The position numbers were made by a program, and so were the translations under genes. This document shows, one piece after another, positions 48,828 through 57,692 of a stretch of DNA of 64,000 nucleotides. The notes under the pieces are model-generated. The model ran no database searches and was not told the origin of the DNA. It worked only from the letters and a program-made list of their open reading frames with translations. This DNA is from Agromyces cavernae. Its GTDB lineage: Bacteria; Actinomycetota; Actinomycetes; Actinomycetales; Microbacteriaceae. The stretch is from assembly GCF_021044935.1 (NCBI RefSeq), contig NZ_JAJNMP010000001.1, forward strand, positions 496,001 to 560,000. The letters are read 5' to 3'. The first letter of the stretch is position 1; each line of letters starts with the position of its first letter.

Positions 48828-50270
48828 CTACGCGGCGGTCGCCGTGTCGGGCAGGGCGAATCGGGCCCTCCCGCCGAGTCGTGGCGTTCGGGCGGGATCG
48901 ACGTGTGGAGGTGGGATGAACCAGACCTTGGTTGGGCCGGCCTGGATCTGCCAGCCTTCGCGGTGTATTCGGTGGTGGCAGAACGAGCAGAGCATGACCC
49001 CGTTGCTGAGGTCGGTGGGCCCGGTGTCGCGGTGCCACCAGCGGATGTGGTGGGCGTCGACGTAGCCGATGTTCTGGTTGCATGAGGCACAACCGCCGTC
49101 GCGCTCGGTGAGGGCGAGGCGTTGCGCTCTGGTGAAGTAGCGGGCGCCGCGACCGAGATCGAGGGGGAGGCTGTCGCCGCCGAGGACGGCGGGGATGAGT
49201 TCGGCGTCGGCGGCCATCCGGCGGGCCGTGCTCGCCGGGATGGACTGGTCGAGCCCGTCGATGCTCGCGTGCCCGAGCCCGTCGATCAGGGCGTCGAGGT
49301 TCATGCGGACGATGACGGTGGTCTTGGCCAGGGGCGGCAGGGTGGTGCGGCAGCCGAGGGTGTGCTGCGCGAGCATCGCGAGCGCGTCGGCTTGGATCTG
49401 CGGGATGGTGCGCAGGTCTTCGACAATTGGCCCGGCCGGGTTGTCGGGATCGGCACCGGCACCGTCGCGTCCGCTGTCACGCTCACCGGAGGGGTCGCGG
49501 CGACGCAGCACGTCGGTGACGAGCGCTTCGATCGCGGCTTTGATGGGCGCGGCGGTTTCGGGGTCGAGGCGGGCGTGCAGGTGCACCATGCCGTTGCCCT
49601 GTTCGCGGATCGTGAGGGAACGTTCTTGGCGGAGCAGCTCGTCGCGGGGTTCGACGCCGTCGGCGTCGAGGCGGGCCTCGGCCTCACGCACCCCGCGCTG
49701 CAGGGTCTCGAGCGGCACCTGCGAGGCGAGGCAGACCAGTGCGGCCTCGGTCAGCCGTGCGTGCTCGGGGTCGGCACGCAGCGCGACCCGGTCGAGCATG
49801 GACGTGATCGCGGAGGCTGCGTCGACGCTGATCGCGGCGCGTTCGAGGGCGTCGGCGACGTGCGGGTGCTTCGATGGCAGACGGCCGCCGGTGAACGAGG
49901 CCCGTTCGGCGGTCGCAACGCCGACTGCGATCAGCTTCGCCGCGTCGCCCCGGGATGCACCGGTGGTCGCCGCGATCAACCGCACCGGGTTGTGGAACCC
50001 CTGCGCCTTTGCGAGCCCGACCTCACCGAACTCACGGTCGGAACGGCGGGCGATCTCGGCGGCGACCCGGGCCATGAGGGCGTCGGCGTCACGGCGGGCC
50101 CTCGCGATCAGCTCGGTGACCTGTACGAGCCCGGCGTCGCTCATCTGCTCGACCTGTACCTGCAGCCCGCCGGCGGCGCCGCCGAACGCGGGCTGGCTGC
50201 CGGCCCACGCAGCCCGCAGCGCGTCGAGGTCGCGCTCGAGCACGGCGAGTGGGGGCGGCGGGTGTTCCAT
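48828..50270 (-). CDS. DUF222 / HNH endonuclease-like protein (13E12 family)
   Basis: 480 residues. The N-terminal 300 residues belong to DUF222 (LIARARRDADALMARVAAEIARRSD, QGFHNPVRLIAATTGASRGDAAKLI, LHARLDPETAAPIKAAIEAL). The C-terminal HNH domain spans about residues 390-435: CASCNQNIGYVDAHHIRWW and GVMLCSFCHHRIHREGW, with the two Cys pairs and catalytic His-His. These multi-copy actinobacterial genes are spread among strains and are suspected to be mobile or recombination-linked; their biological role is unproven. Confidence 0.93.
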   Translation of the reverse strand: MEHPPPPLAVLERDLDALRAAWAGSQPAFGGAAGGLQVQVEQMSDAGLVQVTELIARARRDADALMARVAAEIARRSDREFGEVGLAKAQGFHNPVRLIAATTGASRGDAAKLIAVGVATAERASFTGGRLPSKHPHVADALERAAISVDAASAITSMLDRVALRADPEHARLTEAALVCLASQVPLETLQRGVREAEARLDADGVEPRDELLRQERSLTIREQGNGMVHLHARLDPETAAPIKAAIEALVTDVLRRRDPSGERDSGRDGAGADPDNPAGPIVEDLRTIPQIQADALAMLAQHTLGCRTTLPPLAKTTVIVRMNLDALIDGLGHASIDGLDQSIPASTARRMAADAELIPAVLGGDSLPLDLGRGARYFTRAQRLALTERDGGCASCNQNIGYVDAHHIRWWHRDTGPTDLSNGVMLCSFCHHRIHREGWQIQAGPTKVWFIPPPHVDPARTPRLGGRARFALPDTATAA

Positions 50271-50573
50271 GCTTCGATTCTGTACCCACCCACTGACATT
50301 CGGGCCGCGACAGAAATGAGCGCTGATCGGCGGAAACAGCCTGTGGAAAACTCGGCGCGAAGTCCACCTGTGGAGGACAAGTCACCACCAGGTGACAGCC
50401 GCGGCCCGGACATCCGTATGCCGTCGAAGAGGACGTCACCGTCGAATGGGCGTCTACATCAGAAGGTTGGGCGCTTGCCTTGGGGAAACCCGACTGCGGG
50501 CGCTCGTTCCCGGCATGCAGCATCCGATGCCAGAACCCTTCCCCTGCGGCATCCGGCGCGGGAGCATTGAAGC
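50271..50573. other. Gene-free stretch between HNH and hydrolase genes
   Basis: About 300 bases with no convincing coding region. It should hold the divergent promoters of the HNH and hydrolase genes. I see several short purine-rich and GTGGA-containing patches but no clear palindrome, terminator or repeat family member. Confidence 0.5.
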
Positions 50574-51230
50574 GTGGCCACCGAACGGGCAGCGAAGGCG
50601 TCGGAGGTCGAGGTGCCGCACGAGGGCATCCACCTCGGCGCGACCCTGCACGTGCCGGCGCAGACCCGCGCGTTCGTCGTGTTCGCCCACGGCAGCGGCA
50701 GCAGTCGGCACAGTCGCCGCAACCGGTATGTCGCCGACATGTTGCATGACGTGCGAATCGGCACGCTGCTGCTCGACCTGCTCCTCCCGGCCGAGGAGCT
50801 GGATCGTGCGAACGTCTTCGACATCCCGCTCCTCGGACGCCGACTCGTCTCCGCGGTGCGCTGGCTGCGCACCCGCCCCGAGGCCGCCGAACTCCCGGTC
50901 GGATTCTTCGGCGCGAGCACGGGTGCCGGAGCAGCGCTGTGGGCAGCCGCGGAACCGGGCGCCGGCATCGGCGCGGTCGTCTCTCGCGGCGGACGCCCCG
51001 ACCTGGCCGGTCACCGCCTCGAACTCGTCACGGCGCCCACGCTGCTCATCGTCGGCGGCGCCGACCGGCAGGTGCTCGAACTCAACCGCGTCGCGCTCGC
51101 GCAGCTGCGCTGTCCGGTCGAACTAACCGTGGTGCCCGGCGCGACTCACCTCTTCGAGGAGGCGGGGGCGCTCGAGCACGTGGCCGAGGTCGCGCGCGAC
51201 TGGTTCCTGAGCCGGCTCATCGAGCACTGA
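50574..51230 (+). CDS. Alpha/beta hydrolase (dienelactone-hydrolase-like)
   Basis: 218 residues. RAFVVFAHGSGSSRHSRRNRYVAD forms the oxyanion region; the nucleophile Ser is in GFFGASTGAGAALWAA near residue 122, an Asp lies in LLIVGGADRQVLELN, and the final His in VVPGATHLFEEAG. In other actinobacteria this domain is often fused to a phosphoribosyltransferase; here it stands alone. The GTG at 50574 starts the protein. The substrate is unknown. Confidence 0.88.
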   Translation: MATERAAKASEVEVPHEGIHLGATLHVPAQTRAFVVFAHGSGSSRHSRRNRYVADMLHDVRIGTLLLDLLLPAEELDRANVFDIPLLGRRLVSAVRWLRTRPEAAELPVGFFGASTGAGAALWAAAEPGAGIGAVVSRGGRPDLAGHRLELVTAPTLLIVGGADRQVLELNRVALAQLRCPVELTVVPGATHLFEEAGALEHVAEVARDWFLSRLIEH

Positions 51231-51349
51231 GACCGCCGCTGAGCGCTCAGTGGATGCGCGGCGCGTGCCGGGGCATCCGCTCGCTCTGGTGTTCGAGCCG
51301 CAACAGGTACACGATGGATGAACGGATCCGCACCGGCGCGGGAGGCCCC

Positions 51350-53476
51350 ATGAACTCGGTACCCACCTCGACCCACCGCACGGTCGCCCTCGTGGGCGCG
51401 GCCGGGGCGGGCAAGACCACGCTCGCCGAAGCGCTGCTGCACCGCGCCGGCGCCATCCCGAGGGCGGGCAGCGTCGAGCAGGGCACGACGGTCTGCGACC
51501 ACGAGCCCGAAGAGATCGCCCGGGGAACGACCCTCGGGCTCTCGCTCGCCCACCTCACCTGGTCGCCCCCGGGCGACATCGGCGAGTGCACGCTCACGCT
51601 CGCCGACACGCCGGGCCGGTCGGACTTCGTCGGCTCCGTCGACGTCGCGCTGGCGGTGTCGGATGTCGCGGTGGTGGTCGTGAGCGCGGTCGACGGCGTC
51701 ACGGCGGGCACGAGGTTCGTCTGGACCGCCGCGGGGGCGGCCGGTGTGCCGCGCATCGTGGTGATCACGCAGGAGGACAAGGCGCGCGCCGACTTCCATC
51801 GCGTGCTCGGCGAGCTGAGGGCGGCGTTCGGCGAGCAGCTCTGGCCGCTCGAGCTGCCGCTCGGTGAGGAGCAGGACTTCCACGGCATCGCCGACGTGCT
51901 CAGTGAGCAGGCGCTCGAATACGACGCCGACGGGAGCCATCACGAAGCGCCGATGCCCGCCGATGCCGAGGCCGAAGAGCACCGCATGCACCTCGACGTG
52001 ACCGAAGAGATCGTCTCGCACGACGATGAGCAGCTCGAGGCCTACCTCGAGGGCAACGAGCCGTCGCCGGCCGAGCTCGAGCGCACCTTGGCCAGGGAGG
52101 TCGCGTCGGGCGGCGCCGTGCCGGTCGTCGTGTGCTCGGGGCTGACCGGCACGGGCGTCGACCGCGTGCTCGACCTGATCTGCGAGCTGTCGCCGTCGTC
52201 GCTCGAGCGCGAGGCGCGCATCGTCGTCGGTGGGGCCGGGAAGAGCAAGAACGACACGGATGCCGGGACCGGCGGTGGCGGCACCGGCGCGGCCTCGACC
52301 GTGGGTGGCGCCGAGCTGCGCGTCGCCCCGAACCCAGACGGCGAACCGCTCGTGCACGTCTTCCGCACGGTCGCCGACCCGTTCGTCGGACAGGTCTCGA
52401 TGCTCAAGGTGCTCTCGGGCGTGCTGCGCCCGAGTGATCGGCTGCACAACGCCACCACCGGGGCCGACGAGCGCATCCACGGCCTCTTCCAGCTGCGCGG
52501 GGCCGAGCACCTGCAGGTCGGGGCGCTGCGCGCCGGTGAGGTCGGCGCGGTCGCCAAGCTGACCGGGTCGCCGTCGGGCACGCTGCTCTGGTCGCGCCCG
52601 ACAGGAACCGCCCGCCCCGCCCCGTTACCGACGCGCCCCGCCGTGTTCGCAGTGAGCCTCACGCCCGCGACGCAGTCCGACGACGAGAAGATGTCGACGG
52701 CGCTCGGGCGGCTCGTCGCCGAGGACCCGACCCTCATCATCGACCGTGCGGCCGACCAGACCATCCTGCGCGGCCTCGGCGACATGCACGTCGAGGTCGC
52801 CGTCGAACGGCTCGCCCGCGTCTTCGGCGTGCACGTCACCACCGCGCCCGCACCCGTGGCGTACCGCGAGACGATCGCCGGCAGCGCCGACGTCGAGGGC
52901 AAGCTCAAGAAGCAGTCCGGCGGGCACGGGCAGTTCGCGGTGGTGCAGTTGCGCGTCTCGCCCCTGCCCCCCGGGGGCGGGTTCGAGTTCGTCGACAAGG
53001 TCGTCGGCGGCTCGGTTCCACGCACCTACATCCCGGCAGTCGAGAAGGGCGCCCGCGATGCCCTCGCGGGCGGCGGTCCGCAGGGACATCCCGTCGTCGA
53101 CGTGCGCGTCGAGCTGTACGACGGCAAGTCGCACTCGGTGGATTCGTCGGAGATGGCGTTCCGCACGGCCGCGTCGATCGGGGTGAAGGCAGCGTTGGCC
53201 GAGGCCGGCACGGTCATGCTCGAGCCGGTGTCGATCGTCACGGTCACGGTGCCGGCAGAGTTGCAGGGCACCGTGCTCACCGACCTGTCGGGCCGTCGCG
53301 GGCGGGTGAGCGCGACCGAGACGGCCGACGACGGCCGGGCTCGCGTCGTGGCGAGCGTGCCCGAGGCCGAGCTCGCCCGCTACGTGCTCGACCTGCGCTC
53401 GATGACCGGCGGGCAGGCCGAGCTCACGATCACCCCCGACCGCTACATGAAGGTGCCGAACGGCGCGCGCGCCTGA
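51350..53476 (+). CDS. Elongation factor G-like protein (EF-G2)
   Basis: 708 residues. The GTPase domain has G1 GAAGAGKTT and G3 LADTPGRSDF. The G4 motif is not the canonical NKxD but VVITQEDKARADF. A Gly/Ser/Thr-rich insert of about 30 residues lies near 300-330. EF-G domains II-V follow, with GLGDMHVEVAVERL, GGHGQFAVVQLRV and the C-terminal LRSMTGGQAELTITPDRYMKVP. This is the EF-G2 (mycobacterial FusA2-like) paralogue, thought not to replace EF-G in translocation. GGGAGG precedes the ATG at 51350; an ATG 36 bases upstream is possible. Confidence 0.9.
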   Translation: MNSVPTSTHRTVALVGAAGAGKTTLAEALLHRAGAIPRAGSVEQGTTVCDHEPEEIARGTTLGLSLAHLTWSPPGDIGECTLTLADTPGRSDFVGSVDVALAVSDVAVVVVSAVDGVTAGTRFVWTAAGAAGVPRIVVITQEDKARADFHRVLGELRAAFGEQLWPLELPLGEEQDFHGIADVLSEQALEYDADGSHHEAPMPADAEAEEHRMHLDVTEEIVSHDDEQLEAYLEGNEPSPAELERTLAREVASGGAVPVVVCSGLTGTGVDRVLDLICELSPSSLEREARIVVGGAGKSKNDTDAGTGGGGTGAASTVGGAELRVAPNPDGEPLVHVFRTVADPFVGQVSMLKVLSGVLRPSDRLHNATTGADERIHGLFQLRGAEHLQVGALRAGEVGAVAKLTGSPSGTLLWSRPTGTARPAPLPTRPAVFAVSLTPATQSDDEKMSTALGRLVAEDPTLIIDRAADQTILRGLGDMHVEVAVERLARVFGVHVTTAPAPVAYRETIAGSADVEGKLKKQSGGHGQFAVVQLRVSPLPPGGGFEFVDKVVGGSVPRTYIPAVEKGARDALAGGGPQGHPVVDVRVELYDGKSHSVDSSEMAFRTAASIGVKAALAEAGTVMLEPVSIVTVTVPAELQGTVLTDLSGRRGRVSATETADDGRARVVASVPEAELARYVLDLRSMTGGQAELTITPDRYMKVPNGARA

Positions 53477-53504
53477 GGGCCTCATTCGGTTCTGATGTCT
53501 TGGA

Positions 53505-53518
53505 CTCTCTTGCACAAG
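53505..53518. other. Short palindrome upstream of the pore-forming protein gene
   Basis: CTCTTG-CA-CAAGAG, a perfect 6-bp inverted repeat with a 2-base centre, 75 bases before the ATG of the ETX/MTX2-like gene. It is a possible regulator site or weak hairpin; the surroundings are lower in GC than the flanking genes. Confidence 0.35.
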
Positions 53519-53592
53519 AGGGAAATGTTGGGTCACACTACAAGCGGGTTTCAGCATCGAAGCCCGACAAATAGTGAAGCGGGGGGCTTCCG

Positions 53593-54327
53593 ATGAGTGT
53601 GCTCGACGTTGACCAGGTAATCGCTGACTTTTGGTATCAGCAGTTTCACAAGCGCAATCCGAACTACGTCGTCAACAATGACAGTGTCGTCGTCGAGATG
53701 CTTGAGTTCACGTACGACAAGGTCGAGGCCGCCCACACCCCGCACCTGATTGCGAGTTCCACCTTCAGCAATGGCACTGACGCGCAGGCGACTCAGACCT
53801 TCTCCGACAGCAAGAGCACCACAAGTTCGTTCAAGTGGTCACTGCAGGAGGGGCTGAAGATCGGCGCGAAGACGACCTTCAAGGTAGGCGTGCCATTCGT
53901 CGCGGACGGAAAGGTCGAAGCGAGCGCCGAATTGAATGTCGGGTCGACTCAAGAGTGGACGACGACGGTGTCTCAGAACTGGAGCTACTCCGCACAGGTA
54001 CCGGTTCCACCGCACACCCGGGTTGTGGCGTCTGTGATTGTCACCATGGCCGAGTACTCGCCGGGATGGCGCATGCGGTTGCAAGTGTCGGGAAAGACTG
54101 AACTGTCGGTCCCTGGATACCCCGGAGTCAAGGCAGTGCGCGTCGCGGATCTGCTCAAGGGCCTGCCAGGGGTGCAGGTCGTTCAAAATGGGGATGCTGC
54201 CGTAGTCGTCGCTTCGGGCGCATTCAAGGGCGTGCAAGGCGTCTCATCCGAAGTGACAACCAAGCAATCGCCGTACGATGTCAGTGCTGTCGAGGTCTCC
54301 GAGATACTCACCGGAGTGCAAGTCTGA
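53593..54327 (+). CDS. ETX/MTX2-family aerolysin-like pore-forming protein
   Basis: 244 residues. The central part reads like the epsilon-toxin/mosquitocidal-toxin family: SSTFSNGTDAQATQTFSDSK, TTSSFKWSLQEGLKIGAKTTFK, VPFVADGKVEASAELNVGST and QEWTTTVSQNWSYSAQVPVPPHTRV. The alternating Ser/Thr-rich strands correspond to the amphipathic hairpin that forms the beta-barrel pore. No signal peptide is visible. The 55-residue N-terminus and 55-residue C-terminus show no known receptor-binding domain. GGGGGG precedes the ATG. Codon use is markedly less GC-rich than in EF-G2 or dinB, suggesting transfer. No immunity gene is apparent. Confidence 0.85.
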   Translation: MSVLDVDQVIADFWYQQFHKRNPNYVVNNDSVVVEMLEFTYDKVEAAHTPHLIASSTFSNGTDAQATQTFSDSKSTTSSFKWSLQEGLKIGAKTTFKVGVPFVADGKVEASAELNVGSTQEWTTTVSQNWSYSAQVPVPPHTRVVASVIVTMAEYSPGWRMRLQVSGKTELSVPGYPGVKAVRVADLLKGLPGVQVVQNGDAAVVVASGAFKGVQGVSSEVTTKQSPYDVSAVEVSEILTGVQV

Positions 54328-54383
54328 TCACAGGCCGTGCGTTCGTGAAGGGCTCCAGCCGGCTACCCCGGAGGTAGGTCCGC

Positions 54384-55469
54384 TCACCACCCGCTGCGCG
54401 TCGGCGTGTGCCCGTCGCGAGCCTCCTCGGGCATGCGCATCTCGGCCCGCAACCCGAGGAGGCGCACCGGTCGGTCGGGTTCGATGCGCTCGACGAGTTC
54501 CATCACCCGCGCCAGCACCTCCGCGCGGTCGAACGTCTCGGGCACCTTCTTCGTGAACGTCTTGGTGATGAACGGCGCGTACCGCACCTTGAGCGCGAGC
54601 CCGACGACGGGGCGACCTTCGGCGGCGACATCCGCGAGCACTTGGGCGGTCAGTTCACGAATCGCCTCATCGATCTGCGACGCCCCGGTCAGATCGTGCT
54701 GGTACGTCGTCTCGCGGCTGTGGCCGCGGGCCACCCACGGGGCGTCGTCGACGACCCGGGCGCCGTCGCCCCGGCCGAGCTGCGCGAACCAGGGGCCCAT
54801 CCGCGGGCCGAACTCGGCGACGAGGCCGTCAGCGTCGGGGTCTGCGGCGGCCAGCTGGGCCACCGTCGAGATGCCGATCGCGGCGAGGCGCCGCGAGATC
54901 TTCGAGCCGACGCCCCACAGGTCGACGGTCGGCCGGGCGCCCATGACACGGAGCCAGTTCTCGGCCGTGAGCCGGAACACTCCCTGCGGCTTGCCGAAGC
55001 CCGTGGCGACCTTCGCTCGCACGAGGGTGTCGCCGATACCGACGCTGCAGTGCAGCCGGGTGCGCTCGAGGACGGCCCGCTGCAGCGCGTGAGCGTATGC
55101 CTCGGGGTCGTCGGTCTGCACGCCGACGAACGCCTCGTCCCACCCGAGCACCTGTACGACCGCGCCAGGCTGCGCGCGGAGGGTCGCCATGACCTCGGCG
55201 GATGCCTCGTTGTAGGCCTCGTGGTCGACGGGGAGGATGATCGCGTCGGGCGCCCTGCGGGCTGCGATGCGCAACGGCATGCCCGACCCGACGCCGAACT
55301 CGCGCGCCTCGTAGGAGGCCGTGGAGACCACGGCACGCTCGGTCGGATCGCCGCGGCCGCCGACGATCACCGGCTTGCCCACGAGCTCGGGACGCCGCAG
55401 CACCTCGACCGCAGCGATGAACTGGTCGAGGTCGACGTGCAGCACCCATGCGCGACTGCCTTGGCTCAC
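54384..55469 (-). CDS. dinB: DinB2-type Y-family DNA polymerase
   Basis: 361 residues. Y-family palm residues: LHVDLDQFIAAVE at residues 10-22 (Asp 13) and VLGWDEAFV near 107. Overall it resembles mycobacterial DinB2 (GKPVIVGGRGDPTERAVVSTASYEAREFGVGSGMPLR, LWGVGSKISRRLAAIGISTVAQL). The steric-gate position, usually Phe or Tyr, is Ile 18; in mycobacterial DinB2 it is Leu. No QLxLF-type clamp-binding motif is visible at the C-terminus, again as in DinB2. The start is GTG 55469. It acts in translesion or gap-filling synthesis; fidelity is expected to be low. Confidence 0.92.
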   Translation of the reverse strand: MSQGSRAWVLHVDLDQFIAAVEVLRRPELVGKPVIVGGRGDPTERAVVSTASYEAREFGVGSGMPLRIAARRAPDAIILPVDHEAYNEASAEVMATLRAQPGAVVQVLGWDEAFVGVQTDDPEAYAHALQRAVLERTRLHCSVGIGDTLVRAKVATGFGKPQGVFRLTAENWLRVMGARPTVDLWGVGSKISRRLAAIGISTVAQLAAADPDADGLVAEFGPRMGPWFAQLGRGDGARVVDDAPWVARGHSRETTYQHDLTGASQIDEAIRELTAQVLADVAAEGRPVVGLALKVRYAPFITKTFTKKVPETFDRAEVLARVMELVERIEPDRPVRLLGLRAEMRMPEEARDGHTPTRSGW

Positions 55470-55532
55470 ATGCCCAGTCTGCCGCGAGCGGCCGACGATC
55501 GCCTCCGCTCGGTGGCATGCAACGCACGGCCA

Positions 55533-55629
55533 TCAGACTCGGAGAACATTGGCATCGCCGTTCGTGACCCCGCAGCAGCGATCGCGTTCTTCACCGACCT
55601 CGGCCTCCGGCACGTGGGCGTGCTCTATA
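55533..55629 (+). pseudogene. Remnant of a VOC (glyoxalase-fold) protein gene
   Basis: A short open stretch encodes SENIGIAVRDPAAAIAFFTDLGLRHVGV, the first strand and helix of VOC-family proteins, and then stops resembling the family where the next, opposite-strand gene begins. No start codon fits well and about three quarters of the expected gene is missing. It is a truncated relic in the accessory stretch. Confidence 0.6.
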
Positions 55630-55753
55630 CGGTCTCGTTCGGCTGTCGCTCCCGCTCGTGTGCTCGGAGTGCGCTCAGCACAGCTGTCCGGACGACCAGG
55701 TAGAGGAGAAGGCAACCGATCGCGATCGGCACCAGGTAGATGAGCACGATCAT
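55625..55753 (-). CDS. Small single-TM membrane protein
   Basis: 42 residues: MIVLIYLVPIAIGCLLLYLV, then VRTAVLSALRAHERERQ. One hydrophobic segment is followed by a basic amphipathic tail. Similar mini-proteins occur in related genomes as I recall, but no function is known. The start is uncertain (an upstream in-frame ATG would give 79 residues with a Pro/Arg-rich leader). No clear ribosome binding site. It overlaps the end of the VOC remnant. Confidence 0.5.
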   Translation of the reverse strand: MIVLIYLVPIAIGCLLLYLVVRTAVLSALRAHERERQPNETV

Positions 55754-55965
55754 CAACACGCCGGTGATTCCATGTGCGCGAGCATATTGGTGGCACGGAG
55801 GGATCCTTGGCGCCCGGTGGGCTCGCCGCATGGTCCGGAGCTTCGGAGGCCGTGGCACGCCCACGCGGCCCGCTCGTTCCAGAACGTTGTCGGTACTCGC
55901 CCGACGGTCGTCTACGGCGGTGGCGGCTCGGCTATTCTCAGGGAGACCCAGACCGAGAGGGAATC

Positions 55966-56262
55966 GTGGCGCCCAAGCTCAGTTCTCTGCAGATGTTCGT
56001 TGCCGGACTCGTGCTCGCATGCCTCGGCGTCGTCGCGTCCTTGTTCGCGACAGAGCTCGCGAACGGAATGATCGGTCCCGATGGGATGCCTCCATTCATC
56101 GCGCTGAGGGCCGCCGATCTCCTCGCGCAGATCCTGCTCACTCTGGGACTCGTGCTCGTCGCGGTTTCGCCGCTCGCGCGCATGCTCGAGCGGCCGATCA
56201 AACGACCCGATGAGCACACCGTCCTCCTCCGTGAGACGCTGGACCGTCGCCGGAGGAAGTGA
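55966..56262 (+). CDS. Hypothetical two-TM membrane protein
   Basis: 98 residues from GTG 55966, preceded by GAGAGGG. Two hydrophobic segments (LQMFVAGLVLACLGVVASLF and ADLLAQILLTLGLVLVAVSPL) flank a loop of about 25 residues; the tail is charged. No family is recognised. TATTCT about 30 bases upstream could be a -10 box. Confidence 0.68.
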   Translation: MAPKLSSLQMFVAGLVLACLGVVASLFATELANGMIGPDGMPPFIALRAADLLAQILLTLGLVLVAVSPLARMLERPIKRPDEHTVLLRETLDRRRRK

Positions 56263-56392
56263 GCGACGCATCACCCGAGGTCGTCATCCGTACCTCGTGA
56301 GCTGAACGGACCCGTCACCTGGGGCCAACCCCCGGTCGAGATCGCCGTTCCGGATCCGACTCACTGGTGGAACCCCACCAGAACGAGGCATC

Positions 56393-56707
56393 ATGACCAC
56401 CGTGACGAGGCCGCGGAGCGCAGGCGCCGGAGTCGGGATGATCGACGCATCGTTCGACGCCGTACTCGAGAGGAGCCCGGCTGCGGGCGGCTGGACCTAC
56501 GTGATCTGGCCGGACTCACCCGAGTTCTTCGGCACCCATGGTCTGGTGAAGGTGTCGGGCGAGGTCGACGGTGAGCCGTTCACCGGCTCCTTCATGGCGC
56601 TCGGCGACGGCCGGCACAAGCTCGCCGTCACAGCGGCCGTGCGTCGGGTCATCCGTAAGCGGGCCGGCGACTCCGTGCACGTGCGTCTCACCCAGCGGCG
56701 TTCCTGA
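56393..56707 (+). CDS. DUF1905 domain protein
   Basis: 104 residues. [53 protein letters not shown] and the final [17 protein letters not shown] follow the DUF1905 pattern, a small beta-barrel of unknown function often found alone or fused to YdeI-like domains. The ATG at 56393 follows a weak AACGAGG. Confidence 0.87.
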   Translation: MTTVTRPRSAGAGVGMIDASFDAVLERSPAAGGWTYVIWPDSPEFFGTHGLVKVSGEVDGEPFTGSFMALGDGRHKLAVTAAVRRVIRKRAGDSVHVRLTQRRS

Positions 56708-56817
56708 GGCGGGGATGTGTAGACCCGCGGTGATGTCATGCGGTCACCGTCGAGCCGAGCGGATGGCCCATCTCTCGAGCGTGACCGGATTCTCGACGCC
56801 GGCGCTCCCGACGGGGA

Positions 56818-57534
56818 TCAGATCTCGCTTCCCTCGAGGGGCTCGATGAGGGTCGGGTCGGTCGGGTCGATGCGTCGCTGGTTGTTCACGCGCGGGTCGA
56901 CCTCGTACTCGGTGATCGTGGGGGCGACTTTGTCGGATGCCTCGATCAGGAAGTCGACCATGGCCTGCATGCCGCCCGCGTCGAGCTTCGCGGCGTCGAG
57001 GTAGCGGTCGACCGCGTCGAGCGGCAGGTAGACCGGCATGCGATCGTGGATCTCTCCACTCGCGTCGCGCGCCTCGCGGGTGATGATCGACGTCGAGACC
57101 TCCCAAGTGCCGTCGTCGAGCTTGCGCGCCGTGGAGATGCCGGCCGCCGCGAGCAGCTCGTCGGGCCCACGCAGGAAATGCGCCTGCTTGTGGCCGGGTT
57201 CACCGGTCCATTCGTAGTACCCGTGCATCGGCACGATGCACCGACCTGACGCGAATGCGCCCTTCCACAAACCGTTCGTGGCGACGGTCTCGATGCGGCT
57301 GTTGAACTGCGGCCGCTTCGAGTCGCGCATGAACGCCGGGTGGAAGTTCCACACGGCCGGCTCGACGCGACGCACGAACTCGCCGGTCTTCGAGTCGGGT
57401 CGTTCGCGCACGATCGGAACCGTGTCGGTCGGCGCGAGGCTGAAGCGAGGCTCCCAGTCCTCGTAGTCGTTCTCGGCGTCGAACACGTCGGTCAGATCGG
57501 TGACCTTCTGCGAGACGACGAACCTTCCGCACAT
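56818..57534 (-). CDS. SOS response-associated peptidase (SRAP; YedK/HMCES-like)
   Basis: 238 residues. All active-site residues are visible: Cys 2 in MCGRF, which forms a thiazolidine with abasic sites; Asn 78 in FNSRIET; Glu 108 in HGYYEW; His 163 in IHDRMP. SRAP proteins shield abasic sites in single-stranded DNA from breakage. With dinB nearby it makes the accessory stretch rich in DNA-damage tolerance functions. Confidence 0.93.
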   Translation of the reverse strand: MCGRFVVSQKVTDLTDVFDAENDYEDWEPRFSLAPTDTVPIVRERPDSKTGEFVRRVEPAVWNFHPAFMRDSKRPQFNSRIETVATNGLWKGAFASGRCIVPMHGYYEWTGEPGHKQAHFLRGPDELLAAAGISTARKLDDGTWEVSTSIITREARDASGEIHDRMPVYLPLDAVDRYLDAAKLDAGGMQAMVDFLIEASDKVAPTITEYEVDPRVNNQRRIDPTDPTLIEPLEGSEI

Positions 57535-57692
57535 GACAACTCCCTCGCGCTCCTGTCACCACCATTCCATCCACCTCCGACCGACGCCAGCGGTTCGGGC
57601 CGATGCGTTCGACACGCATGGAGTCCAGTCGTCGGTGACCATGGGCCTCGACGCACGCGCCGGCGGTCGGTGGTGCGGCATAGGCTCGCCGC

